From: Cercis canadensis
Lineage: Eukaryota; Streptophyta; Magnoliopsida; Fabales; Fabaceae
NCBI GenBank assembly: GCA_003255065.1
Contig: QAOA01000188.1
Location: 3,329-67,328 of the forward strand
Direction: 5' to 3'
Length of the DNA stretch: 64,000 bases
Position numbers and translations under genes: made by a program. Of this stretch, positions 49,051 to 59,625 are shown piece by piece; position 1 is the first letter of the stretch; each line of letters starts with the position of its first letter. The notes below the pieces were generated by a model, which searched no databases, was not told the DNA's origin, and saw only the letters and a program-made list of their open reading frames with translations.

Positions 49051-49891
49051 TACTCTATTTGCGTTTGGAGAAATAGTTGGCCCCAAGGTGCTAGCTACAC
49101 TGATATAACAACAGTCAAGATGTTGCATTGTCTTCACAAATTCCACAACTACAACTTCAGATAGGTCCATGTATTCACACCTCTTTAAAGCAAAGTAAAA
49201 TCATATATAAATTGGTTGGCTGCCAAGAACCAAAAGCTACAAGTCCCTCTCCCCCGTCATCATCCACACAGACTACACTAGGCATATATATACATTTAAC
49301 ATTACTATTAAGTTCCACCAAAAATTGTGCTGATAAAAAATTTAGCCACCCTATGTGTTGTTTCATTTTTGGTCTTTTTGTTCATTGTTCAGGCAAGAGA
49401 TTATGATAGATGAGAAAGAAAAAGAAAAGCCCATAAATAGGATAGTCAAAATTCACACAAGAAAGCATCCAGATTTTGGGCACATAATAAGTAAGAGAGA
49501 AAAATGCAAGTCATACAAGTGTGGGTCCTAGATATTATAACTAAAGCCACGTGTATAATCATAAATTCTCTCTTCTTCTTTTTCTCTTGTTCCAAATCAA
49601 AATGGAGAAAACTTCAGAGTTTACACTTCGCAAGGTTCAGGTCATAAACTTCAGAGTTCACACATTAGAGGGAGAAACAAAAGAGATTGATAAAACATTG
49701 TGTGCAAGCATGAGCATGTGAAGGAGAATTAGAGGGAGAAAAGGGAAAATGATGCTGAATGAACATTGCCTCAAAGACCTCTATCATAAAAAACCACTAG
49801 AAAAAATGAGGTAGAAACACTCACCTTACCGGCGCAGATACAGCAGACACTAGAAACAACCGCGATACCACCAATGGAGGGAATGAGGGAG
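49051..49891. other. Unassigned sequence
   Basis: Short ORFs with no family signature on either strand. Nothing was recognised. Confidence 0.35.
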
Positions 49892-51850
49892 TGTTGTGGA
49901 TTTTTATACTGGCAAGTGTACCGGGTCACAAAAGTAGTAAATGATGAGTGAAGAGTATCGTCCTCAGGGATCAAAGTTTAACAACTATCAATTTCACTAA
50001 TATTAATTCTATTTGGAAAAATCGATTGTTCTGGTCTGCCATGATCATAGATTGTGCTTATCTTGCTTCTCTATTTTGCTTACGACGTCTTCGAGTTGTC
50101 TTTTCAATCTTAGGATCAAAGAGTAATGAATTAGGATCAAGAGTACCTCACATACACCAAATTTCAATGTAAGCAATCAATTAAATAACAATTAATTGAA
50201 ACAAATTAACTAAAAAAAAATAAGATTCCAAACTAGGATCCTATTAGTTACTATTGATATTGCTAAAATACCGTCGATCCCTGACAACGACGCCAAAAAC
50301 TTGTTGTGGATTTTTATACCGGCAAGTGTACCGGGTCACAAAAGTAGTAAATGATGAGTGAAGAGTATTGTCCTCAGGGATCAAAGTTTAACAACTATCA
50401 ATTTCCCTAATATTAATTCTATTTGGAATAACTAATTGTTGGATTGAAGNAAATACCGTCGATCCCCGACAACGACGCCAAAAACTAGTTGTGGATTTTT
50501 ATACCGGCAAGTGTACCGGGTCACAAAAGTAGTAAATGATGAGTGAAGAGTATTGTCCTCAGGGATCAAAGTTTAACAACTATCAATTTCCCTAATATTA
50601 ATTCTATTTGGAATAACTAATTGTTGGATTGAAGAGAGTTCTAAATTTAGATTCACAATCAAAAACTAACTAAAATTATGCAGCAAAGACAATTATTTCA
50701 GCAGCAATTGAAATTGAGGAAGAGATAATAATAAAAGGGGCTAGGGGTCCGATTTCACTTGATTATGACTCTGGTTACCTTATTAACAAACCAACCTTTG
50801 AATTACTGGAAAACTAGTTATTCTAAACTCAATTCCTATATTGAAAGTCAATTCCCTGCAATAACTAAAACCCAATTCCTTGGAGAATTAATCCTACCTA
50901 TTACAATCAATTGCCCAATCCCTTGGTACAATCCTAATTGTCTAGGTGTTTAAGTTCTAAGGAATTTAATCCAAGACCATACAAATTAAGATGTCTATTC
51001 CTAGAATTACTCAATTTGCAGTAGTGATTACAAGTAGCACACTCACATCTTACTATCCCTAGTATAGAAATGAGTCAACTAGTCAATTGAATGGTGATCA
51101 AGTATTCAAAAGCATTAAGCATAGTAAAAACTACTTCAACAAGGAATTTATTCAAGAATAATGCATTCAACAATAAGACTTCATCATAATCAAGCTACAT
51201 CATTCCCCTAGCTATAGAAGTTTAGCTAGACATGAAGAACTGAGAGAAGACTCTAAAAACAAAATTCATTAAGACAGAAGATCGGTTCCGGGTGGTGAAT
51301 CCATGCTCCAATCCTTGTAATTTGCACTCCACTCTTGCCTCTTGCTCCGTGACGACTCTCCCCTATCTATTGTCTGTTATGTTCCTTTAATATGTAGGTT
51401 AGAATAGGAGGAAAAAATGAAATGACACGCCAGAGTTAGTCACCAGCGCTGGGCGCTGGGCTGTGAAATCACAAGTTCAGTTCTGGTGTTGAGCGCTGGC
51501 TTCCTGGTGCTAGGTACTGACCAGGTCAAGGGAACATGCTACTTTTGTGGTGTTGGCGCTGGGCGCTGGCCAGGCTGAGAGGAAATGCTACTTCTGAGCT
51601 CTGGCATTTTGGCGCTGAGCTCTGGCATCCATATTTGCCAAATAGATTTCTTCACTTTTGAACATCCCACATCACTTTTCCAACATTTCATTCCTAAAAA
51701 ATCCAAAAAGCACAAGATTAGCTAGTAAAACGCTATAAAAACTGAACGGATCTCTATCTTAATGAATCTATGAGTAAAAAGGTGAAAATAACCAGCATTT
51801 AAACAAAATTAAATACAAGAACCATCTATCTTGAGAATATTTAGAGCTTA
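49892..51850 (-). mobile_element. Athila-like gypsy deletion derivative: LTR, tRNA-Asp primer site, gag stub
   Basis: On the minus strand, an LTR running from somewhere near 51850 to 50301 ends CCACAACA. After AGTTTT comes TGGCGTCGTTGTCAGGGATCGA, the complement of plant tRNA-Asp with a few transitions. Then follows a gag start (DPKIEKTTRRRRKQNREAR), after which the sequence jumps at about 50024 to another copy of the LTR end (49892-50023). Almost the whole internal region is therefore gone. The far LTR boundary is uncertain. The LTR contains GC-rich AGCGCTGGGCGC repeats at 51440-51620. Positions 50266-50449 and 50451-50634 are the same 184 bases on each side of a single N. Confidence 0.7.
50266..50634. 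repeat. 184-bp unmerged contig overlap around N 50450
   Basis: 50266-50449 and 50451-50634 match with two differences seen (CCCTGAC/CCCCGAC and AACTTG/AACTAG). The first copy ends and the second begins exactly at the N, as expected of a failed contig merge and not a biological tandem repeat. Confidence 0.85.
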
Positions 51851-52184
51851 AATAATTATTTTTCACAGAATTATCAGGGAGACAGAGTAGAGAGCTTAGG
51901 GTTAGGGATTTTAGCTTTCAAGTTTTGGGGAAAATGGATGAAAGCTTGAGGGAGTGAAGGAGGGTCAGTGTATTAGGTGGAAAACCTCATCAAAAAATGA
52001 CGTTGTTTTTCCAATAAAAATTTCAAATTTTTTTTATAAAATGTATTATATTTATTTATTTATGTACAGTACGGGGTGGGCGCGGGGCTTACCCATCTAC
52101 ATCTCCATCCCCATCCTCATCTCCATTTTTCTGCCCCATACTCGTACCTGATCGGGTAAAAACAACGGGGCCCTATCGGGTCTG

Positions 52185-52206
52185 GGACAAATTGCCATCC
52201 TTAGTG
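52185..52206 (-). mobile_element. Possible hAT-like terminus
   Basis: The reverse complement reads TAAGGATGGCAATTTGTCCC, followed by CGGGTC/GGGGC-rich sequence, a start known from plant hAT-like repeats. The matching end was not found. Confidence 0.35.
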
Positions 52207-52276
52207 AGCGGATGTGATTGTATAGAACATGAAGAATGACACTTCCTATATGAATGTAGTTGGCAAGGTAATGAGT

Positions 52277-53559
52277 TGTTGCGCAAAAATCATACACAAG
52301 TGTACGTATCGAAAACAAGTAATATAATGATGAATCAAATATCATCCCACAAGAATTATAGCTACTAAGTATCAAAATTGAGTCAATCCTAATTTTATCT
52401 AGACAATGAAAACTAAATGTCAAGAAATAATTTAAAGACAAAAACACTTAAAATAGATAGAAATTCAGATGAGAAAGATCTAGGGTTACCAATTTCACTA
52501 TAGCTATTCCGAATTATTATCCCTACTTTATTAATCAAGAATTATCTCCCTAATTGCTAGTCAAGAACCCTAAACTATTCATTAGTCTTTCCCAAGGTCA
52601 AACAAAATTATTTCTAAGTGCTAATTCACTATATTCCTATGTGAATTAAGCTACTCATAAATTCTTTAAGTTCTTTGATTTTTTTGATAGCTACATAGAC
52701 CATAAAAGTATATTCCTATCCTTTATAATGTCTATAATTTTTATCTCTATGATCTTAAGTCACAAATCACCTCTTAGTCTCATTACAACTATCTAAACAA
52801 CTAATTAATGACCAATTAATTAGAACCATGAAGAATTGAGATGAAAATATCAATTAAGAAAGAAATTATTGAATTAAATCAATATGGAATAACAAAACTT
52901 CATAGCTAGGCTACATCGTAGCCATAGAAAATGAGTTTAGCTCATAATAAAAGATGAAAACATATTCGCACTAATTTCAGACATGAAAACAAGAGAAAGA
53001 GATGAGGAAAACTTGTTGAAGCTGAAAACCGATGATGAAATCCTCTTCTTGCAGCTTGATCTTCCCTTCCTTGCTTGCCTCTTGCATAATATGGGTGTGT
53101 CACCCTAATTTAGACTCTAAAACACTTATTTATAGGTCCTAGGAAGTTTAGAGAAATAAGGAGTCCTAACTAAAATAGGAAAAATGGAAGTCAATCCCAA
53201 GTTGGTCGCCGGAGGGATGCAGTGCTACGACCGTGAAGCTGTTGCCTGATAGATGAATTTTGGTTAAGCATCTGTGCTGCGGCCCTGAAGTTGCTGCCCA
53301 AACTGGAATTTCCCTCATAAAAAGGGGGTTGCGGTGCTGTGGAACGGGCCTGCGGCGCTGAAGCTACTGCCTCGTTCACAAAGTGATCAAAATTTACCCC
53401 TTTTAATATCGAAATACGCTTAAGAGAATTCCAAACATTCCTAAATTGAAAACTTGCAAAACAAACATTAAAACACATAAATCAACTCTAAAACGTCCTA
53501 GAACAAGTAATTAACAAGATAGATAAATACAAGATAAACAGTGTAAAACCAACTTATCA
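52277..53559 (-). mobile_element. Solo LTR (1283 bp), TSD TGAGT
   Basis: TGAGT lies on both sides (52272-52276 and 53560-53564). Plus-strand ends are TGTTGCGC and TTATCA. It resembles the Athila-like LTR at 49892-51850 in plan: a CACAAGTGTACGTATCG-like terminal block, a CTAGGGTTACCAATTTCAC block and a GC-rich GCTGAAGCTGYTGCC repeat region at 53205-53375. The ORF at 53191-53478 is a by-product of that repeat. Confidence 0.8.
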
Positions 53560-53564
53560 TGAGT

Positions 53565-54907
53565 GGTATCAGAGTAAGATGAAGGCAAGGTATCACTGCC
53601 ATAAGAGTACTTACTCTTAACACCCTAACCCACAAGTCATCTCTCTTATTTACTAAACCCCACCAAATTTTCATCATGAAGGCAACATTGACTGGGCAAG
53701 TGTGGCACATGCCCAAGCCACCCTGCTGCTTCAGCTTGCACACTTTCTCTCATTGAACCAAATGGGTTTTTTTATGATCCGGATCAAACCCCAAAGGAAC
53801 TGATGACTCTACTTGTTAACTTCATCACAGATACTCACTGGAAGTATGTTAGTTTGCATGGCATAGAAATAATTGAGAGAGGGTTAGCCTACCAGCCAAA
53901 GATAAAGAGCTAGCTTTCCAACTACTCAACTTCCCCATAACTCTCTCTATAATGTAGCTAAAATTCCCCTTAATGACTCTACCATGGTGAAGAGGAACCT
54001 CAAGATACTTCTTAAGATCATTTGTTGCTGTAAACCCCAACCACTGGGCAATCTTTGCTGCACTGTTATGGTTAACATTACTAGAGAAAAAAAAAACCTT
54101 GGTATTTTCGGCATTAACTTTCTGGCCAGAACTAATGCAGAAGATATCCAAGCAATTTCTAATAATTTTCACCTGATCTATAGACGCTTCAACAAAAAAA
54201 AAACAAGTCATCCACAAAATAAAGATGAGATATGGGGGCCCCATTCCACATAAGAGAAACTGGCTTCCATAAGCCATTTTGAACAACAATAGAAATTAAT
54301 TGAGGAAGCCTCTCAACACAGAGCACAAAGAGATAAGGAGATAAGGGATCACCTTGGCGGATACCACGAGAAGGATTAAAATCACCAGTATCATGCCCAT
54401 TCGACAAAATATTCATAGAGGAGCTTGTGATGCAATGCTAGATAACTTCAATCAACTACTTATCTAGACCCACATCTTCTAGAGTCTCTTTTACAAAGTC
54501 CTATTTAATTCGATCATAGACCTTTTCAAGATCAATCTTGATAGCCATGTAACATTTCCCACTCTTCTTATCTCTCATAGAATGGATCACTTCTTGAGCA
54601 ATAATCACATTATCAACCCCCTGGCAGCCAGGAATAAAATTGCACTGATGAGGGGAAACAATGTAAGACATGGATTGCCGTAAACGGGAAGCTATGATCT
54701 TAGTAACAACTTGATAAGCCACATTACAAAGGCTAATAGATCTAAATTGCTTAATAGACTCCGGTTTATCCACTTTGGGAATGAGAGCAATAAGGGTGCT
54801 ATTTAATTTCCTGAATGCTAGATGGGTCCAAGAAAGCTTTGCACATTAACTGAAACAAGGAATTCCCCACCGTATCCATTAGCTTTGAAAGAAGATCGCA
54901 TGTAACC
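53565..54907 (-). pseudogene. LINE ORF2 reverse transcriptase and downstream part, broken
   Basis: Reverse transcriptase motifs in order: FRSISLCNVAYQVVTKIIASRL, SPHQCNFIPGCQGVDN, MAIKIDLEKVYDRI, RGIRQGDPLSPYLFVLCVE, ISHLYFVDDLFFF (catalytic FVDD), GQKVNAENTKVFFFSSN, YLEVPLHHGR and WKASSLSLAGRLTL. Then comes the downstream block CKLKQQGGLGM and WWGLVNKRDDLWVRVLR. Frameshifts near 54200, 54420-54500 and 53800, and some stops, make it inactive. Confidence 0.88.
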
Positions 54908-57494
54908 TATTGCAACGTCCTTTTCGGGAGCGCGACGATGCGAGGTGGCGAAAAGAAGTGTAAAAAGTGTAAGTTTGGAAAAGTGTTTTAGTTGGAAAAC
55001 AATGATTGAATAAAATTGATGGAGTCGCCACCAATCAATTTAGGGCATGATTGGATGCCTATAAAAAAAAGTTTGGTCTATGTTATCAGAGTTTGGTAAG
55101 GGAGTTAGTTACGTGTAGGACAAGTGTTAGCACTCTACGACGCCCGTTCTATCGAACAATTACCAATTTGATTTTATGTCATCTAAAAATTGTTGAATGA
55201 AATTGGTCCTAATATTATGTTTTAAAATAAAATAATGCTTTGTTTGGCCCCGCTAGCACTTCTGGCAAAGCCTAAAGAATGTCTCAAGACTATTAGGTAG
55301 AGTTTATGATTGTCATTACAATTTTCCCCCAATTTATTCCATCATAAGTGATTTTTAGCAATCTCACTAACTAAGTGATAACTAGATACACAATAGGCAA
55401 TTTATTATTCGTTCAAGAAATGAGTTCGAGACTAGTGGATTTTTTTTTTTTATATTGGAGATATTTCTTTAAGTGCACTAGTATATCTGGAAAGACTAAA
55501 GTGACGCTTCTCACCTCCGGAATATCAAGAAAACGTTGTCATCACAACTATTCTTAACTATTCCGTCATCAGTAAAATAATGATAAAATGAGATAAAATA
55601 CAACATAAAATATCAAAAATACAATAATTAAAAGAATCAAAGCAATATTGGGAATTTCATTAGCCACTCTAGTGCCTCTGGCATAACTAAGAAATTATCC
55701 CTCACCTCTAGAAAATCAAGAAAGATTGTTAACACAATTCTTCCCTAACTTAGTCTGTCATTGAACTTTGATTTTATTTTCATGACAAGGTTAACATTTT
55801 AGCAAAGTAAATGATATAACAATAAAGTAACAATTTAGTGGGCTAGAGAAAAAACTAATGTTAACTACAACAAAAAGAACATATCCATACTACTAAAGCC
55901 CAAACCCATTGATAACAAGTAAAGCACTAAGAAGCTATGAAACAAATTGAGCAAATTAGCGTAATTCATGGGCTTGATCCAATAAGAGAAAGCAAAATAA
56001 AATTGGACAAGTAGTAAAACAAAATGGGCCACGAGAAAAGAAATAATAACCAATAAACAAGCCTAATCCAATAAACAAACAAGTCCAGAAAACAAAACAC
56101 TCTAACCAAAAATGAAATATACCAGCCCATACATCAAACAAATAATCTAAAATAAACAAAGTTTAACTAAATCCAAAACCCAAACAAAGAAGGCCCAAAC
56201 GAAATCCAACAACCCAAATAAGTAATCAAAACTAAAACAAGCAAAATGAATCTCAAGCCCATAAAGCCCAAACCAATTTAGTTCAAAACAAGAAAATGTG
56301 TTAATAAACTAAAACAATATATGCACACAAGGAAAAAGGAAACCGGAATAGAGACAAGGGAGAAGTGGTGGGGGAAGAAAAGGCAAGAGACAGAGGAACG
56401 TAGATAGAGAAAAAACGTAAGACTCCCATGGATTTAGTTCTAATTCTCAACAATCAGTGACAAAGGTAAGAATTCCTTCCTCCTTACCTCAACTTTCTCT
56501 CAAAACTTTTCTTTCTCTCTCTCTGGCATCTTTGCTTCTCTCTCTAAATTTCATTTCTCTCTCTTAAAAAGGAAAGAAATTGGGGATGGGATGGAGACCG
56601 CTACTACTAGTGGCGCCACCCTTCCTTCTCTTTGCTTTTATTTTGGCTTTATCTACTTGATTCCTTGCTTGAACCCTTTTAAAAAAATTTCTAGGTTTTA
56701 TCTCTCTAAAAATTGGGGGTGAATGGGAACGAGATGGAACCCCTCTGCTGCCTCAACACTCTTCTATTTCTATTTCCTATTTTTGAAATTTAAAGTCAAT
56801 CCCTCTAATTAGAAACTGAGAAACTAAAATGGTAAGGTGTAGTGCCATGAGTGCGCTGTGTGTGATGTGAGTACTGAAAGAAAGGAAAAAAATGTAAGAG
56901 TGAGTGAATAGAAAATATACCTGGCACCTTCCTTTTCTTCTTCAGATGTTTTCCTTTTTTTTTTCCCAGAGTTCCTCCTCTAAATTTTTCTTAGTGTGTG
57001 TAGAGAAATTATATTCTGGTACCTCCTCTGTATATCGCTCTTAATTGACTCTCTCTGGCCCTTGTTGTTCTATTTTGTGAGGTTTTTATAGCCAGAGCTT
57101 GGGTCATTTTTTACTGATGCAAGTTGTGCAAATTGCATTGATAGTTTACTCATGCAAGTTTGTGCAAATTGCACTGGCAGGGTGGTACCGTCTGATGAGG
57201 GTAGCGGCACAGGACTGCTTCATAGAGGGATTGCTTGCTGCATTTATATTCTTTTTTTTTTCATTTTTAATAATATCTTTTTTTTGTAATTTTTTGAATT
57301 TGTAAGTTTTTATTATTTTTGTAAGCATTTCAACATTTTGTTTCAGGAAAAGTTCAAAAAACCCCTTAAACTATACACTATGTGCGCTTTATCTCCAAAG
57401 CTTTAAAAATGTAGGAAAGACCTCCTTCAACTATTAAAATTTGTGCTTTACCCCCAAGATTCAAACGAACATCCAATAATGGACGGAAAAAAGC

Positions 57495-58183
57495 ACGTGT
57501 CGTGCACATGATGTGTTTAAATAAAAATAAATTTATAAAATTAGGGTAAAAAATTAATATTCAAAAATTTTTAGGGCCAAATAATAATATTCAAAATTTG
57601 TCATCTTCAACATCTCTCTCTCTCTCTCTCAAATGTAGATCCAAAAATAGAGAACGATATGGCAGAAGAGCACCGATGCCAAGCCCACGAAGGCCACCGA
57701 CTCTGTGCCAACAACTGCGGCTTCTTTAGTAGCCTAGCCACTATGAACCTCTGTTCCAAATGCTACAGTGATTCCTGTCTAAAAGAACAACAAGAAGCCT
57801 CTACCAAATCCACCATCGAAGCCGCTCTCTCTCTCCCTNACGTGTCGTGCACATGATGTGTTTAAATAAAAATAAATTTATAAAATTAGGGTAAAAAATT
57901 AATATTCAAAAATTTTTAGGGCCAAATAATAATATTCAAAATTTGTCATCTTCAACATCTCTCTCTCTCTCTCTCAAATGTAGATCCAAAAATAGAGAAC
58001 GATATGGCAGAAGAGCACCGATGCCAAGCCCACGAAGGCCACCGACTCTGTGCCAACAACTGCGGCTTCTTTAGTAGCCTAGCAACTATGAACCTCTGTT
58101 CCAAATGCTACAGTGATTCCTGTCTAAAAGAACAACAAGAAGCCTCTACCAAATCCACCATCGAAGCCGCTCTCTCTCTCCCT
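57495..58183. repeat. 344-bp unmerged contig overlap around N 57839
   Basis: 57495-57838 equals 57840-58183 at a constant offset of 345, with the N exactly between the copies. Includes the inner end of the left terminal repeat and the A20 start. Confidence 0.9.
57659..57838 (+). pseudogene. Assembly duplicate of the A20 fragment
   Basis: The same A20 coding start as 58004-58183, cut off by the N at 57839. One difference was seen (GCCACTATG against GCAACTATG). It should not be counted as a second gene. Confidence 0.85.
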
Positions 58184-58252
58184 GCTTCTCCTCTTTCGTC
58201 AATGCCATCATCATTGCCGCCCATTGAATCTCTGCCTCCTCCTCGGCGTTGA
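58004..58252 (+). pseudogene. Captured A20 zinc-finger fragment of a stress-associated protein (SAP) gene
   Basis: An 82-codon frame starting MAEEHRCQAHEGHRLCANNC, then GFFSSLATMNLCSKCY. It has the A20 cysteine pattern C-x3-C-x11-C-x2-C, followed by KEQQEASTKSTIEAAL and a Pro/Ser-rich linker ending in RR at 58249. SAP proteins normally continue to an AN1 finger near the C-terminus. Here the frame stops just after the linker and no AN1 finger follows. In plants A20/AN1 proteins act in stress responses and ubiquitin-linked signalling. The fragment lies between two MULE-type inverted repeats, so it is best read as transduplicated host sequence. Confidence 0.8.
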
Positions 58253-58254
58253 CA

Positions 58255-58950
58255 TTGACTTAGGTTGCAAATTCCAATTGGCAATTGCACCTCGAAAGGA
58301 AATTAGATACTTCTAGAAAGACAAGAGAGGAGGGATAGAGATTCCAAGTATTTTTATGGAATATATGTGAGGTTTTAAATACAAAAAAAAAATGAAATTT
58401 CCCTAAATCTGAATGGAATTCTTTGCCCTAATTACCCAATTCTCACTTATCGGATCCTCCACATACGATGGTTCCCGGATCCTCCGTTCGTCATTTTTCT
58501 TCGCGGTGGCTGAGCCACCAACATTTTTCATCTTCAAAAAACAATAGAGAGAGAAAAAGCCAAGTTGGGGAAGCGAAAGAGAGGGAGAGAGGAGGAAGGG
58601 GTCGGAGAGATCGACAGTTCAATTTTACGTTTTTATTCAAATTCAACTATTCAGTACGGGGCCTTTGATTAAGCTCTTGTTGTCTATTCACAAAAAAAAT
58701 GGTTGCTTTACTCACTCAGTCCACAAACGCTTGTTATTTTTCTTCTTTGATAGCTCATACTCCTCGGATTCTTCTTCCACCAATTCTTCAGCCAAAACGG
58801 TCAATTCTAGAAGGACCATAATGGGTTGAAGCCCGTCAAGGTTGTGCCCGATGGTGTCCATGTAACGCCATTGTCTCCCAAGGCCATGGAGTGCAATGAT
58901 CTTTGGTTTAGCAATGAGGGCGAAAGAGAGAGAGAGAGAGAAGAGTATGG
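58255..58950. other. Pack-MULE interior, unassigned
   Basis: A 91-codon minus-strand frame (58712-58987) begins in the inverted repeat and has KPKIIALHGLGRQWRYMDT and an acidic stretch. It may be another captured fragment, but I do not recognise the family. A purine-rich tract lies at 58545-58610. Confidence 0.35.
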
Positions 58951-59281
58951 CTAGAGGTTGAAGATGATAAATTTTGAATATTATCATTTGGCCCTAAAAT
59001 TTTTTGAATATTAATTTTTAACCATAATTTTATAAATTTATTTTCATTTAAACACATCATGTGCACGTCACGTGCTTTTTCCGTCCATTATTGGATGTTC
59101 GTTTGAATATTGGGGGTAAAGCGCACATTTTAATAGTTAAATGAGGTCTTCCCTACGTTTCCAAAGTTTTGGGGGTAAAGCGTACACGGTGTATAGTTCA
59201 GGGTGGTTTTTTTTGGACTTTTCCCTTTTGATTTTGTATTTGTTCTTTATAGGTTGACCCGTACAAAATTGGGTATCAACA

Positions 59282-59625
59282 TAACCCATATGGACTCGAA
59301 GCTTTTGGACCACCCATACTAAATAGAGCAGTCTTCACCTCTTCTTGGGTAACATTAGCTAGGAGAGCCATCCAATTGGACAACTTAATAGACGGGAAAC
59401 AACCAAACAAGATAAAGGAAGTGAATTGCCCCTCATCACTATATAAATTATGGAAAAAAGAGATGGCCATTCCTCGCAAAACATGGTCATCATACGACCA
59501 GTTACCTTGCTGATCTAGCAAGGCAGTAATCTTATTTCTCCTTCTCCTAATGAGAGTTGTGCCATGGAAATATTTAGTGTTCCTGTCATCGAACTATAAC
59601 CACTTACACCTAGACCCCCTTTCTC
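59282..59625 (-). pseudogene. LINE ORF2, segment upstream of reverse transcriptase
   Basis: Reads YFHGTTLIRRRRNKI, LLDQQGNWSYDDHVL, FHNLYSDEG, LANVTQEEVKTALFSMGGPKASSPYG on the minus strand. This is the typical linker between endonuclease and reverse transcriptase in plant L1-type LINEs. It continues in 54907 and below after removal of the solo LTR. Confidence 0.85.

Larger units (their letters stand above)
57345..59225. mobile_element. Pack-MULE-like element carrying an A20 zinc-finger gene fragment
   Basis: The terminal inverted repeats are about 265 bp. The left arm GGAAAAGTTCAAAAAACC and the right arm reverse complement GGGAAAAGTCCAAAAAAAACC share CTATACAC, GTGCGCTTTA, AACATCCAATAATGGACGG and GCACATGATGTGTTTAAAT. 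Flanks TTTTGTTTC (57336-57344) and TTTTGATTT (59226-59234) match at 7 of 9, consistent with an old Mutator 9-bp duplication. There is no transposase. The interior holds the start of a stress-associated protein gene and other unassigned sequence. One 344-base stretch is duplicated by a contig join. Confidence 0.8.
54908..59281 (-). mobile_element. Solo LTR (same family as 8492-11248) in the LINE, TSD TAACC
   Basis: On the minus strand it starts TGTTGATACCC and ends GGACGTTGCAATA. The end differs from GTTGCGACA by transitions typical of methylated-cytosine decay. The 5-bp duplication TAACC is perfect. Near the end it has the family block with GGTGGCGACTCC. It is 4374 bp as given. That includes a 1.88 kb Pack-MULE-like insertion (57345-59225) and a 345-base assembly duplication, so the LTR itself is about 2.5 kb, close to the 2757-bp copy. 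Much of 54950-57340 is non-coding. Confidence 0.82.
53565..59625 (-). mobile_element. LINE (non-LTR retrotransposon) fragment, split by a solo LTR at 54908-59281
   Basis: The two halves on the minus strand are 59625-59282 (upstream) and 54907-53565 (downstream). TAACC is duplicated at the break (54903-54907 and 59282-59286). The reading frame crosses the break as GGPKASSPYGL/HAIFFQS, the conserved start of the LINE reverse transcriptase domain. The 5' part with the endonuclease is missing, and the right end joins an LTR element at about 59625. Confidence 0.85.

Noticed and set aside
52206-52271. Continuation of the LINE reading frame left of the solo LTR
   Set aside because: The frame stays open for about 20 codons across the TGAGT site, but the residues do not match the LINE pattern, so the LINE is ended at the solo LTR.
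53191-53478. A 95-codon minus-strand frame
   Set aside because: It lies wholly in a solo LTR with exact target duplication and is produced by its GC-rich repeat.
57659-58252. Two tandem A20 zinc-finger genes
   Set aside because: The first is the duplicate made by the contig join at N 57839. Only one fragment should be counted.
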